A DNA stretch of 55,225 nucleotides from Gemmataceae bacterium (lineage in GTDB: Bacteria > Planctomycetota > Planctomycetia > Gemmatales > Gemmataceae), in contig SHZY01000016.1 of assembly GCA_009692065.1 (NCBI GenBank), positions 1-55,225 of the forward strand, given 5' to 3'. Position numbers and translations under genes: made by a program. The notes beneath the pieces were generated by a model, which was given only the letters and a program-made list of their open reading frames with translations, was not told the DNA's origin and ran no database searches. Shown here piece after piece: positions 1 through 6,634 of the stretch. Each line of letters begins with the position of its first letter. Position 1 is the first letter of the stretch.

Positions 1-1
1 C

Positions 2-277
2 GGCCCCGTCTGGTACGGCGGCGAGAATCACGAGGACGATCTGCTCGCGGCGTGCTATCGCAACTCGCTCCAACTTGCTGTCGCGCATGACTTGAAGACG
101 ATCGCTTTCCCTTCGATCAGCACCAGCGCGTATAGCTTCCCGATCGACCGCGCCGCCCGCATTGCCGTCCGCGAAGTGCGTGTATTTCTCGCGACCAATC
201 CCAGCATCGAAAAGGTGCTATTGGTCTGTTTTGGCAAAGAATCACGGCGCGTCCACTCGGAGGTGCTTGCGCAATAG
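2..277 (+). CDS. Macro domain protein (ADP-ribose-binding/deacetylase type), C-terminal part
   Basis: The frame is open from the window edge to a TAG at 275-277, so only about 91 C-terminal residues are present. The segment starts GPVWYGG, continues with a CYRNSL helix and an IAFPSIST strand, then SFPIDRAARIA. This is the pattern of the last third of YmdB/MacroD-type macro domains, which bind ADP-ribose and often remove O-acetyl- or mono-ADP-ribose. In the family the strand plus the S/T-rich loop contacts the phosphates. The N-terminal catalytic Asn/Asp region lies outside the window, so enzymatic competence cannot be judged. The gene converges on the next one, with a 50-bp GC-rich gap. Confidence 0.85.
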   Translation, partial: GPVWYGGENHEDDLLAACYRNSLQLAVAHDLKTIAFPSISTSAYSFPIDRAARIAVREVRVFLATNPSIEKVLLVCFGKESRRVHSEVLAQ

Positions 278-327
278 CGCGATCGCGCGGCGCCGCGTGA
301 ACGCAAAACGGCAAGCGGGCACTCCAA

Positions 328-678
328 TCACAACTTCTTGACCTTCACGTCCCGCGCTTGCACGGAACCCTTGCGGGTATCGACCATCCAGGACGCAACT
401 TCCTTGCCGCCGATGCGGTAGTTCACATCGAACATGTGCGTGGAATCGATGACGCCGGGATGGAACGGCCGCTGGACGATCCAGGCGCGTTCCCGGGCGT
501 CGTGCCACCAGTTCTCCGTGTCCACTTCACGCAAGCGCGCTTGCTGCGTCTTGAAAATGAGTTCGAGCGCAGCCGTGTGCGGCGATGGCTCCGTCTTGGG
601 ATCGTTGCGCCCCTGAGCGCCCAAAGCAAACTCCGCTATCAACGCCACCAGAACCGCGAGACAACCTCGGATTGACAT
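328..678 (-). CDS. Small secreted protein of unknown function
   Basis: The 116-residue product begins with a clear signal peptide (MSIRGCLAVLVALIAEFALGA) and is probably exported. The mature part has a charged helical stretch and ends with the lysine-rich tail KVKKL. It includes an ENWWHDARERAW segment and a VNYRIGGKEVASWMVD segment. The start is well supported: AGGAGGTGG sits about 5 bases before the ATG. I do not recognise the family. It is transcribed away from the aldo/keto reductase, with 140 bases between them. Confidence 0.6.
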   Translation of the reverse strand: MSIRGCLAVLVALIAEFALGAQGRNDPKTEPSPHTAALELIFKTQQARLREVDTENWWHDARERAWIVQRPFHPGVIDSTHMFDVNYRIGGKEVASWMVDTRKGSVQARDVKVKKL

Positions 679-818
679 GGCCCACCTCCTGATCGTATCG
701 GATTCGTCCTCTTGAAAATGCTTGATTCGTTTGCCGATTATCTAGACAGGGTGCGCGGACGCACCTTGCGGGATCCGGCATGGAGTATTGCAGGCGGAAA
801 ACTGGAAAAAGTGAATCT

Positions 819-1670
819 CTACATCTCGGGCCGTTTGAAGTAGGCGAGCGCCCGGGCCGACCGGCTCGTCCGGGCCTCCAGTTCGCGCATGCGTTCGGGC
901 GCGAAGGGCTGAAACGTCCGCGCGATGTTGGCGTTCTCGTCCACTTCCGCCGGCGTCTCGCAACCAACGATCGCGAGGCTGACGCCGGGAATCGACCAGA
1001 CATAGCCGAGCGCCTCGGTCATCGTCATGTAATCAAGTACGCGTTTCTGGGCGCATACTTTCATGGCGATGACGCCCATCTCTTGCCTCACGGCTTCCGC
1101 GACTACCGTCGAGATGAACGGCAAGCGATGCCCGTCCGCGGCGTTGAGAGCAACTAGCACTGTATCAAACGCGAAGCGGCGCATCGCTTCCAGAAGGATC
1201 GCGGGATCATGATGTCCGGTGATGCCGAGGTGCTTGACGCGCCCTTCCGCTTTCGCCTGGACGAGCGCTTCGAGCGCTCCGCCTTTGCTGAAGATACGCC
1301 GGAGATCGTCGGTGGTGCGGAGGTCGTGCAGTTGCCACAGGTCGAAGTGATCGGTACGGGCGCGGCACAGGCTTTCATCGAGCAGGCGCAAGGAGCCGTC
1401 GCGGGTGCGGTCGTGGGTTTTTGAAGCCCAGAACACCTGCTGCCGGCGCTCGCCGAGGGTGGCGCCGTAGTAATCCAGACTGCCCGCGTAGGCCGGTGCA
1501 GTATCGCAGTAGGTGACACCCTGATCGAGGGCCCGGCTGATGACGCTGGCGGCCTCGCGCTCTTCGCCCCAGGTGCGCAAGACGCCTTCGCCGCCGAGGC
1601 CGAATAGCGTGACCTGCCGGCCGGTGTTGCCGAGCGGGCGTGTGGGTAGGGAGACGGATGACGTTGGCAT
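819..1670 (-). CDS. Aldo/keto reductase
   Basis: This 283-residue NAD(P)H-dependent oxidoreductase has a TIM-barrel fold. The catalytic tetrad of the family is visible: Asp56 and Tyr61 in CDTAPAY, Lys84 in WASKTHDR and His115 in LWQLHDLR. The N-terminal RPLGNTGRQV strand and the late SLAIVGCETPAEVDEN segment (cofactor phosphate-binding region) fit the bacterial YghZ/Tas-like subgroup. The frame is open further upstream, but the first good start is the ATG at 1670. An earlier start would overlap the kinase gene, which ends at 1685. The 14-base gap suggests co-transcription with the kinase. The substrate cannot be told from sequence. Confidence 0.88.
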   Translation of the reverse strand: MPTSSVSLPTRPLGNTGRQVTLFGLGGEGVLRTWGEEREAASVISRALDQGVTYCDTAPAYAGSLDYYGATLGERRQQVFWASKTHDRTRDGSLRLLDESLCRARTDHFDLWQLHDLRTTDDLRRIFSKGGALEALVQAKAEGRVKHLGITGHHDPAILLEAMRRFAFDTVLVALNAADGHRLPFISTVVAEAVRQEMGVIAMKVCAQKRVLDYMTMTEALGYVWSIPGVSLAIVGCETPAEVDENANIARTFQPFAPERMRELEARTSRSARALAYFKRPEM

Positions 1671-1684
1671 CGGATTCGGCTTCC

Positions 1685-3445
1685 TTACTTCAATTCGCTC
1701 AAGCGCCACGCCGCCAGCAGCTGCCAGTGGCGCGAGGACGGAGCGGTGGCGTCCTTTTTCAGGCTCTTCCAGTGTTCCTCTGCCTTGTCTCGGCACGACC
1801 TGGCCTCGTCCCGGGCCGCTTTTGCCTTCGCATCGTCGCCGTCCTTACCATGCTTCAAGGCGTCGGCAAGGTGGCCCTGCTGCTTCAGCTCTTCGTGCCG
1901 GGCTTCAAACGCGGTCTTCTCAAAAGCGTTAGCCGGCTTCGCTTCGTTGTTGATCTTGGCCGCGAGCTGCTGGTACTCGGCGTCCACCTTCTGAAGTTTC
2001 TGGAGGTACCTCTCGCCTACCAAGCCCCAGGCATGGAAATCCGCGTCAGGATTTCCCTTCTTCTTGCTCAGTTCTTCCCAACGTTTGAAGGCATCGGGAA
2101 GTTTCCCGTTGTCCTCATCATCGAGGGCATCGCGGGCCGACTGCTCCTCGGCACGATCCTTGTCGTCTGGCCTGATTGTCATCTGGCGGGTGCGGCGATT
2201 GTGCATTTGCTTGTCGAGTATCTCAAAATCGACCTGGTCGGCCCAGGATTGCACCGCAGCCATCTTGTCGTGCTGCGGATAGTAGCGCAGAAAGCTGGCG
2301 ATCGGGCCGTCGCGAGCCTCCTTGCGGGTCTTGTTGCCTTGAGATTCCATCGCCGATTTGGCTTCCGCGAAGAGTGTGTCCGCGCTCGGCGTCTTGATGA
2401 ACGCTAAATAGATGCCGACGAAGGCGAGGCCGAAGATCATCGCCAGCGCGAGAATCGTGAACCAGCCCCGGGTATAGAACGGCTGCGTCTCTTTCTTTTT
2501 CTTCTTTCCCAGGAGCGCCCGGGCGGCTTCCTTGTCTTCCTCATCGAGTGGCTTGTCGACGCTGGTGCGATCCATTCGCCGCTTGCTGGCGGCCGCGATG
2601 CCGGCGCCGCGCTGGGCTTCGATTTTCTGGCGGATGAGCCGCAGCGAGTCCGCGACCGCATTGGCGTTGATCGGCCTTCTGGCAGTTTCTTTTTCCTTGA
2701 GCTGGCAGACGAGGGTATCGAGCCAGATCGGAATTTCCATGACGACTTCGGAAGGCCGCTTGTAGTTGGTGCTGTTCGCGTGCTGCAGGAACACCTCCAT
2801 CACCGTGTCGCCGACGAAGGGTTTCTTGCCGGTCAAAAGATCATAGAACATGATCCCCATCGAGTAGAGATCGGTCTTGAGGGTGATGTCGCGGACGCCC
2901 TTGCATTGCTCCGGCGACATATAGGCGGCGGTGCCGACGGTGGAGTTGGCAGCCGTCAGGGCGGTGACGTCGGTGTCCTTGGCGATGCCGAAGTCGGTCA
3001 GCTTGACGACACCACCCGTGAGAATCATCAGATTGGATGGCTTGAGATCGCGGTGAATGATGCCCTTGTCGTGGGCGTGCTGCAAGGCGGCGCACAGGTG
3101 GACGCCGAGATCGACGACATCTTCCCACGCGATGCGTTTGCGGCGACCGAGGATATGGTCGAGTGATTCCCCCTCGACGTACTCCATGATGTAAAACGGG
3201 GAACCGTGATAGCGGCCGGTGCCTTTGTACTTGACGATGTTTGGATGATCGAGCTGCTTGAGAATGGCGACTTCCCGAGTGAAACGGCTCAGGGCGGTTT
3301 CGCTGGACCCGAGCGCGAGCGACATGAGCTTGATGGCAACGGCATCACCGCTCTTTTTGCTCTTGGCGCGAAAGACGGTCCCCATGACGCCCGAACCGAG
3401 CTCCTTGTCAACGACGTAGGGACCGAGTTCCTTGCCGACGAGCAT
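1685..3445 (-). CDS. Membrane-anchored Ser/Thr protein kinase
   Basis: The 586-residue protein has an N-terminal Hanks-type kinase domain (about 9-270). It shows a glycine loop GSGVMG, VAIK (Lys39), HRDLKPSN (Asp133), DFG (Asp151) and a YMSPEQ activation-segment end, so it should be active. A basic stretch (GKKKKKE) precedes one membrane segment at about 327-350. The roughly 235 residues outside are helical and charged, with tetratricopeptide-like or coiled-coil character, and may sense or bind a partner. The start at 3445 (MLVGKELGPYVV) is chosen because the frame upstream (to 3508) runs through a palindromic repeat. It probably forms a unit with the downstream aldo/keto reductase, but no target can be named. 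Confidence 0.93.
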   Translation of the reverse strand: MLVGKELGPYVVDKELGSGVMGTVFRAKSKKSGDAVAIKLMSLALGSSETALSRFTREVAILKQLDHPNIVKYKGTGRYHGSPFYIMEYVEGESLDHILGRRKRIAWEDVVDLGVHLCAALQHAHDKGIIHRDLKPSNLMILTGGVVKLTDFGIAKDTDVTALTAANSTVGTAAYMSPEQCKGVRDITLKTDLYSMGIMFYDLLTGKKPFVGDTVMEVFLQHANSTNYKRPSEVVMEIPIWLDTLVCQLKEKETARRPINANAVADSLRLIRQKIEAQRGAGIAAASKRRMDRTSVDKPLDEEDKEAARALLGKKKKKETQPFYTRGWFTILALAMIFGLAFVGIYLAFIKTPSADTLFAEAKSAMESQGNKTRKEARDGPIASFLRYYPQHDKMAAVQSWADQVDFEILDKQMHNRRTRQMTIRPDDKDRAEEQSARDALDDEDNGKLPDAFKRWEELSKKKGNPDADFHAWGLVGERYLQKLQKVDAEYQQLAAKINNEAKPANAFEKTAFEARHEELKQQGHLADALKHGKDGDDAKAKAARDEARSCRDKAEEHWKSLKKDATAPSSRHWQLLAAWRLSELK

Positions 3446-3456
3446 AGGCCAACCCC

Positions 3457-3506
3457 GTTTACGTTTTCGCGCCCGCACGGCGCCGGAGCGAACACTAAAC
3501 GTAAAC
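3457..3506. repeat. Family A palindrome, imperfect (GTTTACGTTT..AAACGTAAAC)
   Basis: Arms GTTTACGTT and AACGTAAAC close an imperfect stem whose inner part (CGCGCCCGC / GAGCGAAC) has diverged. It lies between the hemB stop (3510) and the kinase start (3445). The outer arms equal those of the perfect copy at 42112-42159. Confidence 0.8.
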
Positions 3507-3509
3507 AAC

Positions 3510-4490
3510 TTACTTCAACCAGCGGGCCGCGTCCAGCGCATGATACGTCAAAATCATGTCCGCGCCGGCCCGCTTGATGCTCGCAAGAATCTCCAGCGCC
3601 ACCCGGCGTTCGTCGATCCAGCCCCTCGCGGCGGCTGCCTTGACCATCGCGAATTCGCCGCTGACATTGTACGCGGCCACGGGGACGCCGAAGCGGTCCT
3701 TGACGCGGCGGATGATGTCGAGATAGGAAAGGGCCGGCTTGACCATGACGATGTCGGCCCCTTCGTCAAGATCGAGCGCGACCTCGCGCAACGCTTCATC
3801 CGAGTTGGCGGGGTCCATTTGATAACTGTTGCGATCGCCGAACTGCGGCGGCGATTCGGCAGCGTCGCGGAAGGGGCCGTAGAAACCCGAGGCGTACTTG
3901 GCGGCGTAGCTGAGGATCGGAATGTTGTTGTGGCCCGACTCGTCAAGCCTTTTGCGGATCGCGGCGACCATGCCATCCATCATCCCACTGGGGGCAACCA
4001 TATCGGCGCCGGCCTGCACGTGGCTCAGGCATTGCCGGGCCAGGTTGGGAAGCGTCGCGTCGTTGTCCACATCCAGCGTGCCGCGATGATCGTGCAAGAT
4101 GCCGCAATGGCCGTGATCGGTGTACTCGCAGAAGCACTCGTCGGTGATGAGGAGCACATCCTTGAAGACCGGGCGCAAGGTTCGCAGCGCTTGCTGAACG
4201 ATCCCCTCGTCATGCCAGGCACTGGAACCTTGCGCGTCCTTGGTGGCCGGGATGCCGAAGAAAATGAACGCGCGAATGCCTAGCTTCTCAGCAGCGCCGA
4301 CCTCATCGACCAGGCGATCAATCGAAAGCTGGTAGTTGCCGGGCATCGAGGCGATCTCGTTCTTGATGTTCTTGCCGGGGCGGACGAACATCGGCAGGAT
4401 GAAATCGCAGACCGAGAGCGAGGTCTCGCGGACGAGGTCGCGCAGGACGGGGTGAGAACGCAGGCGGCGGAGGCGGGTTTGGGGGAACAT
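3510..4490 (-). CDS. hemB: Delta-aminolevulinic acid dehydratase (porphobilinogen synthase)
   Basis: HemB condenses two 5-aminolevulinate molecules to porphobilinogen, the second common step of tetrapyrrole synthesis, in the cytoplasm. The 326-residue length is normal. Both Schiff-base lysines are present: Lys198 in [14 protein letters not shown] and Lys251 in [12 protein letters not shown]. The metal site reads [13 protein letters not shown], the three-cysteine zinc type rather than the aspartate-rich magnesium type. The N-terminal [18 protein letters not shown] segment is also typical. No strong Shine-Dalgarno sequence precedes the ATG. The cobA-hemD fusion at 51.2 kb uses the same pathway but lies far away. 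Confidence 0.97.
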   Translation of the reverse strand: MFPQTRLRRLRSHPVLRDLVRETSLSVCDFILPMFVRPGKNIKNEIASMPGNYQLSIDRLVDEVGAAEKLGIRAFIFFGIPATKDAQGSSAWHDEGIVQQALRTLRPVFKDVLLITDECFCEYTDHGHCGILHDHRGTLDVDNDATLPNLARQCLSHVQAGADMVAPSGMMDGMVAAIRKRLDESGHNNIPILSYAAKYASGFYGPFRDAAESPPQFGDRNSYQMDPANSDEALREVALDLDEGADIVMVKPALSYLDIIRRVKDRFGVPVAAYNVSGEFAMVKAAAARGWIDERRVALEILASIKRAGADMILTYHALDAARWLK

Positions 4491-4528
4491 ACCGAATAGC
4501 CCTATTTACATTTACCGCCTAAAACAAA

Positions 4529-4649
4529 GAACCACGGATCACACGGATGGCACGGATAAGAAAATCCGGTGGAGTTGTACTGGAGTAGACACTTACACCT
4601 CCTACATTTTTTCTCTCCCTATCCGTGTTATCTGTGTGATCCGTGGTTC
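4529..4649. repeat. Family E inverted nonamer array (CACGGATNN)
   Basis: The left arm (4529-4560) holds three copies of CACGGAT at 9-base spacing. The right arm (4620-4649) is its reverse complement (ATCCGTGTT, ATCTGTGTG, ATCCGTGG). About 60 bases of unrelated sequence lie between the arms. It sits in the gap between hemB and the aminotransferase. Confidence 0.85.
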
Positions 4650-4663
4650 ATTGTTTTTGGCTC

Positions 4664-4702
4664 GCTTACCGCCCGCGCGGCGTCCGGCGAGCGCTAAACG
4701 AG
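4664..4702. repeat. Family A palindrome, degenerate copy
   Basis: The right half GCGAGCGCTAAACGAGG matches family A. The left half (GCTTACCGCCCGCGC) is diverged. It lies just downstream of the aminotransferase stop codon, next to the family E array. Confidence 0.6.
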
Positions 4703-4707
4703 GATCG

Positions 4708-5958
4708 CTATCCTCCAGCATACACCCTATTCGCCGCCGCAACACCCGCGCCCGGAGCAACCTTGCAACCAACGCTCAGCAAGCACTGCTCGAGTGCGCC
4801 CAGTACCTGGAACACACAGTTCGCCCGTGAGTTATGGCCCATCAAACCGATGCGCCAGACCTTGCCCTTGAAGTCGCCCAGGCCGCCGCCGACCTCGATG
4901 CCGAAATCGGCCAGCAGCTTCTTGCGAACCGTCAGATCATCAACGCCCGCGGGAATCTTGACGGCGTTGAGCTGCGGAAGCTGATGTCCCTCGGCCGCGG
5001 AGTATTCGAGCCCTATCGCGTTGAGGCCGGCCTTGAGAGCGCGGTGATTCGCCACGTGCCGCGCCCAGCGCGTTTCCAGCCCTTCCTCCAGCACGAGGCG
5101 CAGGCCTTCGCGGATGGCGTAGATCATTGTGATAGGCGCGGTGTGGTGGTAGAATCGGTCGGCTTCCCAGTATTTCTGCACCATGGTCGTGTCGAAGTAC
5201 CAGCTTTGCACTTTCGTTTTGCGCTTGCCGATCGCCTCGACGGCGCGTGGGCTGAACGACACCGGCGAAAGCCCAGGCGGACAGCTTAGTCCCTTTTGGG
5301 TGCAACTATAGACGGCGTCGATCTCCCACTCGTCAAGCTTCAAAGGGACACAACCGAGTGAGGTCACGGCATCGACCAGCAGTAATGTGCCGAACTCGTG
5401 GCACAACTTGCCGAGCTGGTCGATTGGCTGCAACGCGCCCGTCGAAGTCTCGGCATGAACGATCGACAGCACCTTGGGGCGGACCTTGGTCAAAGTCTCG
5501 CGTAGCTGGTTGAGATCGAAGACGGTTCCCCAGGGAACATCGAGCCGGGTCATCTGGGCGCCGGTGCGTTCGGCGATCTCGACCTGGCGCGTGCCGAAGA
5601 AACCGCTGACGCAGACGACGACTTTGTCACCGGGTTCCAGCAGGTTGACCATGCACGTTTCCATCCCGGCCATGCCGGTGGCGCTGATGGGGAACGTCAG
5701 CCGATTCTTGGTCAGGAAGGCGTCGCGCAGCATGTCCTGCGTTTCGTTCATGATCGCCAGGAACTGCGGGTCGAGGTGGCCCAGGAGCGGCGTCGCCATC
5801 GCCGTCAGCACGCGCGGATGGGCGTCAGAGGGGCCGGGGCCCAGGAGAAGTCGCGGGGAAGGATTGAGTTGACCGGGGATCGGCACGTCGTCGTCCTTTT
5901 TTTTGGAGGTCTGACCCCCAGGAATCGCTGCGCTCATTCTGGGGCTTGGCGGGGTCAT
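4708..5958 (-). CDS. Class V aminotransferase, alanine/serine-glyoxylate aminotransferase type
   Basis: The PLP enzyme has 416 residues. It is related to alanine-glyoxylate and serine-pyruvate aminotransferases, which move an amino group from alanine or serine to glyoxylate or pyruvate. The LLLGPGPSDAHPRVL start of the fold, the SATGMAGMET phosphate-binding turn, DAVTSLG (cofactor Asp) and the Schiff-base Lys222 in CTQKGLSCPPG are present. The start at 5958 is chosen because its ATG overlaps the TGA of the upstream isochorismatase gene (ATGA), a classic translational coupling. A longer frame to 6033 lies inside that gene. About 45 extra polar residues (SKKKDDD) precede the fold. The exact donor is not determinable. 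Confidence 0.9.
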   Translation of the reverse strand: MTPPSPRMSAAIPGGQTSKKKDDDVPIPGQLNPSPRLLLGPGPSDAHPRVLTAMATPLLGHLDPQFLAIMNETQDMLRDAFLTKNRLTFPISATGMAGMETCMVNLLEPGDKVVVCVSGFFGTRQVEIAERTGAQMTRLDVPWGTVFDLNQLRETLTKVRPKVLSIVHAETSTGALQPIDQLGKLCHEFGTLLLVDAVTSLGCVPLKLDEWEIDAVYSCTQKGLSCPPGLSPVSFSPRAVEAIGKRKTKVQSWYFDTTMVQKYWEADRFYHHTAPITMIYAIREGLRLVLEEGLETRWARHVANHRALKAGLNAIGLEYSAAEGHQLPQLNAVKIPAGVDDLTVRKKLLADFGIEVGGGLGDFKGKVWRIGLMGHNSRANCVFQVLGALEQCLLSVGCKVAPGAGVAAANRVYAGG

Positions 5959-6524
5959 GATAGCAACTTCATGCGTCCTTGCACCAGGGCGCTGACCTGC
6001 TTGAAGGCTGGATGGTTGGAGCCGCCCATCCATTCAAACGCACACGTCTCCACCGTCGTCAAGATCGCGCCGGCCTTCTCCAGCCGGCGCAGCGCGGTCT
6101 CGTGATCGATCGCATAGCGGCTCGCCAGCGCATCGACCGCCAGGTAAACCTGAAAGCTCGCAGCGAGCAGATCGAGCGCCGTGTTCAGCACGCACACGTG
6201 CGACTCGATGCCGACCAGCACGATCTTCGTGCGACCGCGGGCGCGAAAACTTTCGGCCAGGTGCGGCACGGCGCAACAGCTGAAGCCGAGCTTCTCGGGG
6301 CGCGACGGCACGCGCTGGGCCAGCGCCGCCACCGTGGGGCCGAGCCCTTTGGGATATTGCTCGGTGGCGACGATGTCAACTTCCAGGATTTTAGCAGCAT
6401 CGAGCAAGAAGGCGCTGTTGCGGACGAGCGCGTCGGCGCCGGCGATCTTCGCCATCAGCTTTTCCTGTACGTCCACGACCAGGACGGCCGATTCTCGCGG
6501 CGACAAGTGCGTTGGATGCTTCAT
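5955..6524 (-). CDS. Isochorismatase-family cysteine hydrolase
   Basis: The 189-residue alpha/beta hydrolase belongs to the isochorismatase/nicotinamidase superfamily. The catalytic triad is visible: Asp18 in VVDVQEKL, Lys78 in RPEKLGF and Cys111 in GIESHVCVLNTA, with a cis-peptide-type turn before the Cys strand. It resembles the YcaC/hydrolase branch that acts on amide or related bonds rather than true isochorismatase, because no carrier domain or siderophore gene is nearby. Its stop overlaps the start of the aminotransferase by four bases, so the pair is co-translated and may act on one small nitrogenous substrate. Confidence 0.9.
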   Translation of the reverse strand: MKHPTHLSPRESAVLVVDVQEKLMAKIAGADALVRNSAFLLDAAKILEVDIVATEQYPKGLGPTVAALAQRVPSRPEKLGFSCCAVPHLAESFRARGRTKIVLVGIESHVCVLNTALDLLAASFQVYLAVDALASRYAIDHETALRRLEKAGAILTTVETCAFEWMGGSNHPAFKQVSALVQGRMKLLS

Positions 6525-6563
6525 GGAATTGGTTTAGAGGCGGAGGGCGCGAGCGACAACCTA

Positions 6564-6630
6564 GTGGACGCCCAGGGGTGAGGTACTCCGAACCCCTGGG
6601 ATTCGGCGTACCTCACCCCTGGGCGTCCAC
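6564..6630. repeat. Family D three-armed inverted repeat
   Basis: The outer arms GTGGACGCCCAGGGGTGAGG and its complement pair over the whole element. The left arm can also fold locally, CCCAGGGGT with ACCCCTGGG. It lies between the HEAT-repeat gene stop (6635) and the isochorismatase start. Related copies are at 12325 and 26636. Confidence 0.85.
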
Positions 6631-6634
6631 GCGG

